A DNA stretch of 64,000 nt. Origin: Burkholderiales bacterium. Its GTDB lineage: Bacteria > Pseudomonadota > Gammaproteobacteria > Burkholderiales > JAEUOS01. A program made the position numbers and the translations under genes. Below the pieces are notes generated by a model. That model did no database searches and was not told the DNA's origin. It saw only the letters and a list, made by a program, of their open reading frames with translations. Below, piece after piece: positions 25,807 through 35,150 of the stretch (positions are counted from its first letter, which is position 1; each line of letters opens with the position of its first letter). The stretch lies in assembly GCA_016790695.1 (NCBI GenBank), contig JAEUOS010000074.1, positions 51,627 to 115,626 of the forward strand, read 5' to 3'.

Positions 25807-28032
25807 ATGTTTCCCGACGAAGCGTTCCGGGGCGTCATTGGCAGGACCGTCGGTGAATCGACCCCATGGTGGCCGGCTCCGCGTTCCGCGCCGGCCGGCG
25901 CGCCGGATGTGGTCATCGTCGTCCTCGACGATGTCGGTTTCGCCGACCTCGGGTGCTACGGGTCGGAGATCGCGACGCCCCGGATGGACGCGCTGGCCGC
26001 GCGCGGGCTGCGCTACAGCAACTTCCATGTCACCTCGATGTGCTCGCCGACGCGCGCCTGCCTGTTGACGGGGCGCAACGCGCATGCGGCCGGCGTTGGT
26101 GCCATTGCCGAGTGGGCCAACGGGTTTCCCGCCTATCAGGGGCACATGTCGCGCAGGGCCGCGACCGCCGCCGAGATGCTCTCCGAGCACGGCTACGGGG
26201 CATATGCGATCGGCAAGTGGCACCTTGCGAGCCTCCAGTCCTATGGCGCTGCCGGGCCGCATGACCACTGGCCGCTCGGGCGCGGCTTCTCGCGCTGGTA
26301 TGGCTTTCTCGGGGGCTACGTCGATCACTGGCATCCCGATCTGCACGAGGACAATCATCCGATCCGCCATGTGCCGCGCGCCGGCTACCACTTGAGCGAG
26401 GACCTGGTCGACCACGCCATCGCCCAGGTGCGCGACCACGTGACCGCGGCACCGCAGCGGCCGTTCTTTCTCTACCTCGCGTTCGGTGCCGCGCACTGGC
26501 CGCTCCACGTTCCGCGCGACTACATCGACGCGTGTATCGGTCGCTACGACGCCGGCTGGGACGCGGTTCGCGACCGGCGCTTGGCGCGCCAGATCGACCT
26601 CGGCGTCGTTCCGGCCGGGACGCGGCTGCCGCCGCGCGGCGAAGGGATCCTGGCCTGGGAGTCGCTGCCGGCGGACGCGCGGCGCGTCAGCCTGCGCCTG
26701 CAGGAGACCTACGCGGGATTCCTCGCGCATACGGATGCGCAGATCGGCAGGCTCGTCGATTATCTGGACCGCATCGGCCGGCTCGACAACACGCTATTCG
26801 TCGTCCTGTCCGATAACGGCGCCAGCGGCGAGGGCGGCCCCACCGGGGCGGTGAACATTCGCAAGCACATGCTCACCGAAAGGGAGGATGTCGCGTACGG
26901 GGTCGCCAATCTTGACCGGATCGGCAGCGAGCAATCGTTCCCGCACTATCCGGTCGGGTGGGCGCAGGTCTCCAATACGCCGTTTCGCTGGTACAAGAAG
27001 AACACGCATGGCGGCGGCGTGCGCGCGCCGCTGATCATGCACTGGCCGCGGCGGATCGGTGCGGCCGGTGCAGTGCGCCCGCAGTTCCACCATGCGATCG
27101 ATATTCTGCCGACCGTGCTCGATGCCGTCGGGATCGATGCGCCGTCGAACTACCGTGGCGTCGAGCAGCTACCCGTTCACGGCATCAGCATGGACTACAC
27201 CTTCGATCAGGCCGATGCGCGCGGACGCCGGGACACGCAGTACTTCGAGATGGTCGGCGACCGCGCGATCTGGCATCGCGGCTGGAAGGCGGTGACGCGG
27301 CATCGCAAGGGCGCGGACTTTGCCGACGACCGCTGGGAACTCTACCGGCTCGACGACGACTTCTCGGAGTGCACCGACCTGGCGGCGCAGCACCCGGAGC
27401 AGCTGCGCGCGCTGGTCGAACTCTGGTGGCGCGAAGCCGAGCGCTACGGGGTGTTGCCGCTCGACGACCGGGAAACCGAACGGGCGATGGCCTGGTTCAA
27501 CGGCCGCATGCCGACGCGCTTCGAGTACCAGGCCGGGATGGCGCGCGCAGATCGCATCCTGATTCCGCCCGTCGGCGATCGCTCGTTCCGGATCGATGCC
27601 GAAGTCGAGCTCGCGACCAGCGCGGACGGCGGGGCGATCCTCTCCTGCGGCAATCGCTTCGCCGGCTACGCGCTGTTCGTCGCCGCCGGCGAGGTGGTGT
27701 TCGAATACGTGTTCAGCGAGGCGCGGTCGTACGTGCTGCGCGGACGCGTCGCCGCGGGGCGGCACCAGGTTGCCGTGTCCTTTGAGCGGCGCGGCAGCAA
27801 TGCCGGACGCTTCGCGCTGCACATCGACGGCGCGCCCGCGCAGTTCATTGACGTCGAGCGCACCTGGTCCTCGTACGCGGTCACCGCCGGGATCACCTGC
27901 GGCTATGCCAATGCGCCGGTCAGCCTGTCATGCCCGCCGCCGGCCGACTTCGCCGGGGTCATCCACCACGTCGTGGTCGAGATCGACGGTGGCGAATCCA
28001 CGGATCCCGGCGCGGCAGCGCAAGGCGGCTGA
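25807..28032 (+). CDS. Arylsulfatase-like sulfatase
   Basis: A 741-residue member of the formylglycine sulfatase family. The modification motif CSPTR is at residues 79-83; Cys79 would be oxidised to formylglycine. Metal-binding DDVGF lies near residue 40, and GKWH lies near residues 137-140. The C-terminal 150 or so residues form a beta-rich, jelly-roll-like part that may bind substrate. No signal peptide is visible, so it may act in the cytoplasm, unlike many periplasmic arylsulfatases. It would release sulfate from sulfate esters. A cognate modifying enzyme is not in the window. Confidence 0.88.
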   Translation: MFPDEAFRGVIGRTVGESTPWWPAPRSAPAGAPDVVIVVLDDVGFADLGCYGSEIATPRMDALAARGLRYSNFHVTSMCSPTRACLLTGRNAHAAGVGAIAEWANGFPAYQGHMSRRAATAAEMLSEHGYGAYAIGKWHLASLQSYGAAGPHDHWPLGRGFSRWYGFLGGYVDHWHPDLHEDNHPIRHVPRAGYHLSEDLVDHAIAQVRDHVTAAPQRPFFLYLAFGAAHWPLHVPRDYIDACIGRYDAGWDAVRDRRLARQIDLGVVPAGTRLPPRGEGILAWESLPADARRVSLRLQETYAGFLAHTDAQIGRLVDYLDRIGRLDNTLFVVLSDNGASGEGGPTGAVNIRKHMLTEREDVAYGVANLDRIGSEQSFPHYPVGWAQVSNTPFRWYKKNTHGGGVRAPLIMHWPRRIGAAGAVRPQFHHAIDILPTVLDAVGIDAPSNYRGVEQLPVHGISMDYTFDQADARGRRDTQYFEMVGDRAIWHRGWKAVTRHRKGADFADDRWELYRLDDDFSECTDLAAQHPEQLRALVELWWREAERYGVLPLDDRETERAMAWFNGRMPTRFEYQAGMARADRILIPPVGDRSFRIDAEVELATSADGGAILSCGNRFAGYALFVAAGEVVFEYVFSEARSYVLRGRVAAGRHQVAVSFERRGSNAGRFALHIDGAPAQFIDVERTWSSYAVTAGITCGYANAPVSLSCPPPADFAGVIHHVVVEIDGGESTDPGAAAQGG

Positions 28033-28074
28033 CGGCGCACCTGCCTCCGTCGACGCGCTACCCGCGCGCGCGCC

Positions 28075-29067
28075 TCAGTCGAAGCGCAGGTTGCGCGCGC
28101 GCACCAGCTGCGCCCACTTCTGCAGTTCCGCGCCGATGGCCGCGGCCAGCGCCTCTGGCGTGCCGCCGACGGCCTCGGTGCCGAGCCCGGCGAGCCGCTC
28201 GCGCACGTCGGGCAGCGCGATGGCGCGATTGACCTCGCGGTTGAGGGTGTCGACGACCGGCGCGGGCAGGCGCGCCGGGCCGAGCAGCGCGAAGAAGGTC
28301 CCGCCCTCGACCGCGTGCCCCTGCTCGCCGAGCGTCGGCACCTCCGGCAGCAGCGAGAAGCGCTTCGCCGCCGCGACGCCCAGCAGCCGGAACTTGCCGG
28401 CCCGCACGTGCGGGAACGCGGTGGCGTAGACGTCCATCGACGACTGCACTTCGCCGGCGAGGAGCGCGGTGATCAGCGGCGCGCCGCCCTTGTACGGCAC
28501 GTGGACGACGTCGATGCCGGTCGCCTGGCGCAGCAGTTCGTAGGTGAGGTGGTTGGAACTGCCGAGGCCGAACGAACCGTAGTTGAGCTTGCCCGGATGG
28601 GCGCGCGCATGCGCGAGGAACTCCGCGAGGCTGGCGGCCGGCACCGCGGGGTGGGTGAGCAGCAGGTAGGGCGTGGTGGCGATCATGACGATCGGCGTGA
28701 AATCGCGCACCGGGTCGTAGGGCAGGTTCCTCTGCGTCGCCGAATTGGTGCCGAAGGTCGACGCCGTGCCCAGCAGAAGCGAGTAGCCGTCCGCCGGCGA
28801 GGTCGCGACGTTGGCGGTGCCGATCGCGCCGGCCGCGCCGGTGCGGGTGTCGACGACGAAGGGCTGGCCGAGCGCTGCGCCGACCTTCTCGAAGACGATG
28901 CGCAGGACCGCATCGCCGGAGCCGCCCGCGGGGAAGGTGTTGACCACGCGCACCGGCCGCTCCGGGTACTTCTGCGCGTGGGCGAGCGAGGGCGGCAGCG
29001 CGCCGCAGGCGAGCGCGAGCAGCAGCGCGCGGGGCAGCATGGCGGACGCGGGGCGGAACGGGGACAT
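28075..29067 (-). CDS. Bug/TctC-family periplasmic receptor
   Basis: A 330-residue receptor with a signal peptide ending LAHAQ near residue 30. The ligand-binding opening reads NTFPAGGSGDAVLRIV, with Asp rather than the common Ala/Pro before the helix, and the second loop is VPYKGGAPLITALLAGEV. ATG at 29067 is preferred over upstream in-frame starts because it begins a normal signal sequence. It faces the sulfatase gene tail to tail, and its start is divergent from the MaoC gene. Ligand unknown. Confidence 0.87.
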   Translation of the reverse strand: MSPFRPASAMLPRALLLALACGALPPSLAHAQKYPERPVRVVNTFPAGGSGDAVLRIVFEKVGAALGQPFVVDTRTGAAGAIGTANVATSPADGYSLLLGTASTFGTNSATQRNLPYDPVRDFTPIVMIATTPYLLLTHPAVPAASLAEFLAHARAHPGKLNYGSFGLGSSNHLTYELLRQATGIDVVHVPYKGGAPLITALLAGEVQSSMDVYATAFPHVRAGKFRLLGVAAAKRFSLLPEVPTLGEQGHAVEGGTFFALLGPARLPAPVVDTLNREVNRAIALPDVRERLAGLGTEAVGGTPEALAAAIGAELQKWAQLVRARNLRFD

Positions 29068-29162
29068 GGCGGGATCTCGCGGACGGAAGCGTGGGGCGGA
29101 CCGATGGCCGCCGTGGAGCGCAGACTGTATCATCGGCCGCAGTCCAACGAGGGGAGCGCGGC

Positions 29163-29627
29163 ATGAACGATCACCTGTACACGCGATACTGGGAGGATTT
29201 CGAGGTCGGGGCGCGCTATCCGACCCTGTCCCGCACCATCAGCGTCGAGGACCATCTGGCGTTCTGCCGGCTGGTCGGCTACGAGGTGCCGCTGTTCCTC
29301 GACGAGGACTATGCGCGGACCACGCCCTACGGCGGGCGCATCTGCCCGAGCCACCTGATCATGTCGTTCTCGACGGCGATGACCGGGCACCTGTTCGCCG
29401 GCTCGGTGCTGGGCCTGCTCGCGCTCGAAGGCGCGCGCTTCCTCGCGCCGGTGCGGCCCGGCGACACCATCCGCACCGAGGTCGAGGTGGTGGCGAAGAA
29501 GCCGACGTCGGATCCGGGGCGCGGCATCGTCACGTTCCGCGACCACGTCTACAACCAGCGCGACGAAGAGGTGTTCCGCAACGACAAGATCGCGATGATC
29601 CGGCGCCGCCCGGCGGCGGCAGCGTGA
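29163..29627 (+). CDS. MaoC-like hotdog hydratase
   Basis: A 154-residue MaoC/R-hydratase-type hotdog protein. It has the substrate-entry block RTTPYGGRICPSHLIM and a later RFLAPVRPGDTI strand pattern. Such enzymes hydrate 2-enoyl-CoA or act as mesaconyl-CoA hydratases. It stands alone, divergent from a Bug receptor; its last base abuts the stop of the minus-strand pseudouridine synthase gene. Length fits single-domain members. Confidence 0.75.
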   Translation: MNDHLYTRYWEDFEVGARYPTLSRTISVEDHLAFCRLVGYEVPLFLDEDYARTTPYGGRICPSHLIMSFSTAMTGHLFAGSVLGLLALEGARFLAPVRPGDTIRTEVEVVAKKPTSDPGRGIVTFRDHVYNQRDEEVFRNDKIAMIRRRPAAAA

Positions 29628-30374
29628 TCAGGGCGCGTCGCGTCGCGGCGCGGCGGTGACGCCGGCGGCGTCGCGCCAGCCGAACCGGTCGAGGATCGCC
29701 GCGAACGCGTCGCCCGGTGCGCAGGCGACGGTCAGGCGCTCGCCGGTGGCCGGATGGCTGATCCCGATCTCCGTGCAGGCCAGCAGCAGGCGCGCGCAGC
29801 CCAGGTGGTCGCGGAAATAGCGGTTGTGCGCGCCCTTGCCGTGGGTCGCGTCGCCGATGATCGGATGGGCGATGTGCTTGAGGTGGCGGCGCAGCTGGTG
29901 CGTGCGCCCGGTCCGCGGCTCGAGCGCGAGCAGCGCATAGCGGCTGGCCGGGTAGCGATCGACCCGGACCGGCAGTTCGATCGTCGCCAGGCGCCGGTAG
30001 GCGGTCTGCGCGGGCCGCGGCGGCGCGGCCGCCTCGGCGGGCGCCTCGCCGGGCGCCGGCCGCAGCGCGTGGTCGATCAGGCCGGCGGGCGGCGGCCAGC
30101 CGCGCACCACCGCGAGGTAGCGCTTGCGCACCTGGTTGTCCTGGAACTGGCGGCCGACGGCCGCCGCGCTCGCGCCATCGAGCGCGAACAGCAGCACGCC
30201 GGAGGTGCCGCGATCGAGGCGGTGCAGCGGATGCACGTGCGCGCCGATCTGGTCGCGCAGCAACTGCACCGCGAAGCGGTCGGCGTGGCGGTCGAGGTTG
30301 CTGCGGTGGACCAGGAGGCCCGCGGGCTTGTCGATGGCGATCAGGTGGCGATCGCGGTGCAGGATGGTGAGCAT
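29628..30374 (-). CDS. truC: tRNA pseudouridine synthase, TruC-like
   Basis: A 248-residue RluA-family pseudouridine synthase with the catalytic motif HRLDRGTSG (Asp in RLDR) near residues 50-58 and the later RTGRTHQLRRHL block. Length and the absence of an S4 domain fit TruC, which modifies U65 of tRNAs. Its start at 30374 lies between two Bug receptor genes, so it appears to be a housekeeping gene interrupted by accessory material. RluA-like rRNA enzymes are the alternative. Confidence 0.8.
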   Translation of the reverse strand: MLTILHRDRHLIAIDKPAGLLVHRSNLDRHADRFAVQLLRDQIGAHVHPLHRLDRGTSGVLLFALDGASAAAVGRQFQDNQVRKRYLAVVRGWPPPAGLIDHALRPAPGEAPAEAAAPPRPAQTAYRRLATIELPVRVDRYPASRYALLALEPRTGRTHQLRRHLKHIAHPIIGDATHGKGAHNRYFRDHLGCARLLLACTEIGISHPATGERLTVACAPGDAFAAILDRFGWRDAAGVTAAPRRDAP

Positions 30375-30430
30375 GGCCGTCCGCCCAGCATACCGCGGCG
30401 GCGGCCGGGCGCGTGCCGCGCCCGCAGGCC

Positions 30431-31426
30431 CTAGTCGAGCTTCAGGCCGATCCGCTGGATCACCGCGCCCCACTTGGCGCGCTCGGCCTCGAGGAAGGCG
30501 CCGTACTCCTCGGGCGTGCTGCCGATCGAGTCGCTGCCGACGTCGCGCCGGTAGGCGACCACCTCGGCCGACTTCGCCACCTGCGCGAGCGCCGCGGAGA
30601 CGCGATTGACGATCGCCGGCGGCGTGCCGGCCGGCGCGAGCACGCCGATCCAGACCAGCGGGTCGTAGCCGGCGTAGCCGGCCTCGGCGAAGGTCGGCAC
30701 CTCGGGCATGATCGCGTGGCGCTGCCGGCCCGAGATGGCGAGCACGCGCAGCTTGCCCGCGCGGATGTTGCCGATCGACGGCAGCAGGGCCTCGAACATC
30801 GCCTGCGTCTGGCCCGCCAGCAGATCGTTGAACGGCGCCGTGGTGTTGTAGTGGATGAACTTGAAGTCCGACCCCGCGAGCGAGGAGAACCATGCGCCCG
30901 CGAGGTGCGGAATGGTGCCGATGCCGAAGGTCGCGACGTTGGCGTACGCGGGATTGGCCTTCGCCAGCGCCGCGTAGGCCGCGGCCGTCTGTGCCGGCAC
31001 CTGGGCGTTGACCACCAGCGCGTAGGCGGTGGTCGAGAGCAGGCTGACCGGCACCAGGTCGCGCCGCGTGTCGAACGGCAGCTTCGCGTAGAGCGACGGC
31101 GCGGTGGTGAGGCTCGGCGTGCCGACCAGGAACGTGTAGCCGTCCGCGGGCGCCTTGACCGCGGCCTCGATCGCGATGCGGGTGGCCGCGCCGGGCCGGT
31201 TGTCGATCAGCACCGGCTGGCCCAGCAGCGGCGCGAGCCGGGCGCCGATGTGGCGCATGTCGGCGTCCGGCCCGGAGCCCGGCGGCGTCGGCACGATGAA
31301 GCGGATCGGCTTGCTCGGGTAGTCCTGCGCGGGCGCGGCACCGGGGACGACGGCGGCGAGGACGGCGGTGAGCGCGGCAGCCAGGGCGGCAGGCAGGCGC
31401 GACGGACGTTGGACGAAGCGGGTCAC
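30431..31426 (-). CDS. Bug/TctC-family periplasmic receptor
   Basis: A 331-residue receptor starting with GTG at 31426 (GGAGG six bases before it). A signal peptide ends near residue 33 (APAQ). The N-lobe reads VPTPPGSGPDADMRHI, differing from the usual AAGG-type loop, and the second loop has NTTAPFNDLLAGQT in place of PYKG, so its ligand is probably different from its relatives in the window. It is divergent from the LysR gene at 31556 and is likely its target. Confidence 0.85.
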   Translation of the reverse strand: MTRFVQRPSRLPAALAAALTAVLAAVVPGAAPAQDYPSKPIRFIVPTPPGSGPDADMRHIGARLAPLLGQPVLIDNRPGAATRIAIEAAVKAPADGYTFLVGTPSLTTAPSLYAKLPFDTRRDLVPVSLLSTTAYALVVNAQVPAQTAAAYAALAKANPAYANVATFGIGTIPHLAGAWFSSLAGSDFKFIHYNTTAPFNDLLAGQTQAMFEALLPSIGNIRAGKLRVLAISGRQRHAIMPEVPTFAEAGYAGYDPLVWIGVLAPAGTPPAIVNRVSAALAQVAKSAEVVAYRRDVGSDSIGSTPEEYGAFLEAERAKWGAVIQRIGLKLD

Positions 31427-31497
31427 TGTGGGCCTCCGTGGCCGGCGCGGCGGGGCGGGCGCGCCGGGGCTGCGTGTGAAGTGCGCGAGAATAAGAA

Positions 31498-31544
31498 GCG
31501 TTGCACCGGGCGTCTACTGAATGTTTTTGGAGCATGCGTTGCAC
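31498..31544 (+). promoter_or_regulatory. Paired GCGTTGCAC repeats between divergent genes
   Basis: GCGTTGCAC occurs at 31498-31506 and again at 31536-31544, starting 38 bases apart, just upstream of the LysR gene and within the 129-base region it shares with the Bug receptor. The same nine bases form half of the inverted repeat at 43464-43484, ahead of another LysR gene. Confidence 0.4.
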
Positions 31545-31555
31545 GAGGTCGAACG

Positions 31556-32473
31556 ATGAGCCGCAGGCAGACCCGCGTATCCCTGGACAGCGTGCGCGTG
31601 CTCGACGCCATCGAGCGCCGCGGGTCGTTCGCCGCCGCCGCGCAGGAACTGTGCGTGGTGACCTCGTCGGTGACGCACGCGGTGCGCAACCTCGAGGAGG
31701 ATCTCGGGCTCACGCTGTTCGACCGTTCCGGCCGCCGGGCGCGCTTCACCAGCGAGGGGCGCCAGGTGCTCGAGCGCGGCCGCCGCCTGCTGGCGGAGGC
31801 CGAGGGCTTCAGCGACGCGGTGCGGCGCATCGCGACCGGCTGGGAGCCGCGCCTGGTGCTGTGCGTCGACCAGGTGCTGCGCCTCGCGCCGCTGATGCCG
31901 CTGGTCGGCGCGTTCTTCCGGGCCGCGCCGCAGACCTCGCTGGCGCTGTGCCGCGAGGCCGCCGCCGGCACCTGGGACGCGCTGCTCTCCGGGCGCGCCG
32001 ATCTCGTGGTCGGCGCGCCGGCGCAGGGACCGGCCGGCGGCGGCTACGCGACGGCGCCGCTGCGCGGGCCGCGCTTCGTGCTGTGCGTCGCGCCCGGGCA
32101 TCCGCTGGCCGCGCGCGACGGCCCGATCGCCGACGAGGAACTGCTGCGCCATCGCGCGGTCGTGGTGAGCGACACCGCGCGCGGCCTGCCGCACCTGCAA
32201 TACGGCCTGACGCAGCATCGCGCCACGCTTGCGGTGCCGGACACCGAGGCGAAGGTGCTGGCGATCCTCGCCGGCCTCGGCTGCGGCTTCGTGCCGGAGC
32301 GCCTGGCGCGCCAGCATGCGCGCGCCGGGCGTCTGGTCGTGCTGCGCGCCGGCAGCACGCACCCGCCGGGCGAGAGCGTGCTGGCGTGGCGCGCCGGGGA
32401 GAACGGCCGCGCGCTGCGCTGGTGGATCGAGCAGCTGTCCCGGCCGCGCCTGGCGCCGCAGCTGTTCTTCTAG
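31556..32473 (+). CDS. LysR-family transcriptional regulator
   Basis: A 305-residue LysR protein. The helix-turn-helix (GSFAAAAQELCVVTSSVTHA, residues 23-42) is followed by the usual linker helix and an effector domain. It is divergent from the Bug receptor at 30431-31426, with repeats in the space between. Downstream lies a 14-bp hairpin and the convergent MmgE operon. The ATG at 31556 starts the conserved frame. Confidence 0.88.
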   Translation: MSRRQTRVSLDSVRVLDAIERRGSFAAAAQELCVVTSSVTHAVRNLEEDLGLTLFDRSGRRARFTSEGRQVLERGRRLLAEAEGFSDAVRRIATGWEPRLVLCVDQVLRLAPLMPLVGAFFRAAPQTSLALCREAAAGTWDALLSGRADLVVGAPAQGPAGGGYATAPLRGPRFVLCVAPGHPLAARDGPIADEELLRHRAVVVSDTARGLPHLQYGLTQHRATLAVPDTEAKVLAILAGLGCGFVPERLARQHARAGRLVVLRAGSTHPPGESVLAWRAGENGRALRWWIEQLSRPRLAPQLFF

Positions 32474-32481
32474 GGCCTGCG

Positions 32482-32515
32482 AGCGCGGAATGCGCGCGCA
32501 TGCGCATTCCGCGCT
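32482..32515. terminator. Bidirectional hairpin between convergent genes
   Basis: A perfect 14-base inverted repeat (AGCGCGGAATGCGC at 32482-32495 and its complement at 32502-32515) with a 6-base loop. It sits just after the LysR stop and before the end of the minus-strand MmgE operon. There is no T-run, so it may work as a hairpin-only or Rho-assisted terminator. Confidence 0.5.
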
Positions 32516-32575
32516 GGTCGCCGTGGCTGCGCACGTGGCGCGCAGCCTGCCGCGACGGGTTCGGGGGCGCGTCCC

Positions 32576-33928
32576 TCAGGCAGGCAGCAGGTCGTTGACG
32601 TCGGCGATCCGTTCGAGGCCGGCGAGGCGTCCGAACAGCGCCGCGCCGTCGGCGCGGCCGGCGGCGGCGGCGCAGTCGAGGAACTTGGCGCGCAATTCGT
32701 CGGCGCGCAGCGGCAGGGCCGCGCTGCCGCGCGCCTCGCGCACTTCGCCGCTGTCGAAGCGCGCGCCGTCGACGGTCTCGATCACCACGCGGTCGCTGGC
32801 GGCGAAGGTCGGCTCGGACGGGCTCTCGGTGTCGACGGTCGTGATGGCGACCTTCGGGAACAGCGCGCGCACCGCGTCGCGGCGCACGACCTCGTCGGCG
32901 AGCTCGGCCAGGCCGACCTTGCGCGCGGCGAGCGCGGCGGCGATCGCGAACTCGAGGCTGAACTTGGCCTCCAGCCCGGTCGCCGGCGCATGGTTGCGCA
33001 GCATCGACGCCTGGGCCCGGCCCACGGTCGCGTGCACCGCGCGCACCCGGCCGGCGTCGATGTCGTGCGCGTGCGCGAGATCGAGCACCGCGTCGATGAC
33101 GCGGTGGGTGGCGTAGCACATCGGGTATTTCTTGACCGACAGGCCGAGCGCGGCCAGGCGCAGCGGCGTGCCGGGCGCGGCGGGGGTCTCGCGGTCGACC
33201 CGCCCGGCAGGCGACAGGGCGGCGAGGTAGCCCGCGTGGTGCTCGAGCGCGTCCGGCGCGGCTTCGAGGCCGGCCGCCGCGAGTTCCGCCGCCTCGATCG
33301 CGCAGGCGGCGGCGCGCCCCGCGTGCAGGGGCTTGACCATGCTGCCGAAGTTGGCGATCAGCCCGCCGGCCATGCTGGCGGCGATGCCGAGCGCGTGCCG
33401 GCAGCGCGCCGCATCGAGGCCCGCGAGCGCGGCCACCGCCGCGGCGCCGGCCACGGTGCCGAACACCGCGGTCGGATGCCAGCCCTTGAGGTGCAGGCGG
33501 TCCGATTCGCGGCCGAGCAGGTCGGCCCACACCTCGTAGCCGACGACGTAGGCGCGCATCAGCGCGGCGCCGCTCGCGCCGAGGCGCTCGCCCTCGGCCA
33601 GCAGCGCCGGCACCAGCACCACGCTCGGGTGGCCGGCGAGGGCGACGTCGTCGTAGTCGAGCGCGTGGCCGGCGGTCGCGTTGACCAGCGCGGCATCGCG
33701 GCTGGCGGCGCGCTCGCTTCCCATCAGCAGGCGGGCGTGGCGCGCGGCGCCGCCGCGCGCCAGGACGTGGCGCCGCACGATGCCGGTGACCGGCTCGCCG
33801 GCGCCGGCGAGCATGCCGCCGATGGTGTCGATGAAGCCGGTGCGCACGATGGCGAGCGCCGCGTCGTCGAGGACGAGCCGCTCGGGATGCGCGGCGAATT
33901 CGGCGAGCTGCGCGGTCAGTCCGGTCAT
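32576..33928 (-). CDS. MmgE/PrpD-family protein
   Basis: A 450-residue MmgE/PrpD protein: all-helical N-terminal domain with HALDYDDVALAGHPS near residues 78-92 and a C-terminal alpha/beta domain. The family includes 2-methylcitrate dehydratase and itaconate (cis-aconitate) decarboxylase. It is the last gene of a five-gene operon with a CoA-transferase, hydratase and dehydrogenase, lying nine bases after the acyl-CoA dehydrogenase stop. A dicarboxylate dehydration or decarboxylation is plausible; it is not proven. Confidence 0.85.
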   Translation of the reverse strand: MTGLTAQLAEFAAHPERLVLDDAALAIVRTGFIDTIGGMLAGAGEPVTGIVRRHVLARGGAARHARLLMGSERAASRDAALVNATAGHALDYDDVALAGHPSVVLVPALLAEGERLGASGAALMRAYVVGYEVWADLLGRESDRLHLKGWHPTAVFGTVAGAAAVAALAGLDAARCRHALGIAASMAGGLIANFGSMVKPLHAGRAAACAIEAAELAAAGLEAAPDALEHHAGYLAALSPAGRVDRETPAAPGTPLRLAALGLSVKKYPMCYATHRVIDAVLDLAHAHDIDAGRVRAVHATVGRAQASMLRNHAPATGLEAKFSLEFAIAAALAARKVGLAELADEVVRRDAVRALFPKVAITTVDTESPSEPTFAASDRVVIETVDGARFDSGEVREARGSAALPLRADELRAKFLDCAAAAGRADGAALFGRLAGLERIADVNDLLPA

Positions 33929-33937
33929 GGCAGGGTC

Positions 33938-35122
33938 CTAGTAGGAGCGCGGCAGGCCGAGCACATGCTCGCCGATGTAGGCCAGGATCAGGTTGGTCGA
34001 GATCGGCGCGGTGCGCTGCACCCGCGCCTCGCGCCAGCGGCGCTCGACGTCGTACTCGCGCGCGTAGCCGAAGCCGCCGTGGGTCTGCATGCAGGCCTCG
34101 GCCGCGTTCCACGCCGCCTCCGCCGAGAGCAGCTTGGCGAGGTTGGCCTCCTCGCCGCACGGCAGGCCCGCCTCGAACAGCGCGGCGCCCTTGCGCACCA
34201 TCATGTCGGCGGCCTGCAGCTCCGCGTAGGCACGCGCGATCGGGAACTGGATGCCCTGGTTCTGGCCGATCGGGCGGTCGAACACCACGCGTTCCCTGGC
34301 ATAGGCGGTGGCGGTGCGGATGAACCAGCGCGCGTCGCCGATCGATTCGTGCGAGACCAGGATGCGCTCGGCGTTCATGCCGTCGAGGATGCAGCGAAAG
34401 CCCTTGCCCTCGGCGCCGATCAGGTTCGCCGCCGGCACCCGGAGGCCGTCGAAGAAGATCTCGGTGGTGTTGTGGTTGACCATCGCGGGCAGCTTGCGGA
34501 TCTCCATGCCGTTGCCGCGCGCCTCGCGCATGTCGACCAGCAGCACCGAGATGCCGTCGGTCTTCTTCGGCGAGGCCTCGGGCGGCGCGGTGCGCACCAG
34601 GAGCAGCATCAGGTCCGAATGCTCGGCGCGCGAGGTCCAGACCTTCTGCCCGGTCACGACGTAACTGTCGCCGGCGCGCACCGCGCGCGTCTTTAGCTTG
34701 GTGGTGTCGGTGCCGGTGGTGGGCTCGGTGACGCCGAAGGCCTGCAGGCGCAGCTCGCCCGAGGCGATCTTCGGCAGGTAGCGCGCCTTCTGCTCGGGCG
34801 AGCCGTGGCGCAGCACCGTGCCCATGGTGTACATCTGCGCGTGCGCGGCGGCGGCGTAGCAGCCGTTGGCGTGGCATTCCTCGAGGATCACGCCGGCGGC
34901 GCGCAGCGGCAGGCCGGCGCCGCCGTATTCCTCGGGAATCAGCGAGGCGAGGTAGCCGGCCGCCGTCATCGCCTGCACGAACGCGGTGGGATAGCCCTCG
35001 TGCCGGTCGAGGTCGCGCCAGTAGGGCGCGGGGAAATCGGCGCAGATGCGGCGCACGCCGTCGCGGATTTCAGGGAAGTCTTCGCCCAGCTGCACGCTGG
35101 CGGTTGTGGCCTGGTTGCTCAT
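33938..35122 (-). CDS. Acyl-CoA dehydrogenase
   Basis: A 394-residue FAD-dependent acyl-CoA dehydrogenase, the normal length, with the FAD-binding block QAFGVTEPTTGTD near residues 127-139 and the C-terminal GGFGYAREY. It makes the 2,3-double bond in a CoA thioester and passes electrons to ETF. It sits between the enoyl-CoA hydratase and MmgE genes of one operon. The sequence does not fix the chain length, but the CoA-transferase suggests a short diacid. Confidence 0.9.
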   Translation of the reverse strand: MSNQATTASVQLGEDFPEIRDGVRRICADFPAPYWRDLDRHEGYPTAFVQAMTAAGYLASLIPEEYGGAGLPLRAAGVILEECHANGCYAAAAHAQMYTMGTVLRHGSPEQKARYLPKIASGELRLQAFGVTEPTTGTDTTKLKTRAVRAGDSYVVTGQKVWTSRAEHSDLMLLLVRTAPPEASPKKTDGISVLLVDMREARGNGMEIRKLPAMVNHNTTEIFFDGLRVPAANLIGAEGKGFRCILDGMNAERILVSHESIGDARWFIRTATAYARERVVFDRPIGQNQGIQFPIARAYAELQAADMMVRKGAALFEAGLPCGEEANLAKLLSAEAAWNAAEACMQTHGGFGYAREYDVERRWREARVQRTAPISTNLILAYIGEHVLGLPRSY

Positions 35123-35150
35123 GGGGAGTCCGGTGGGTGGGGGTGCCTTG

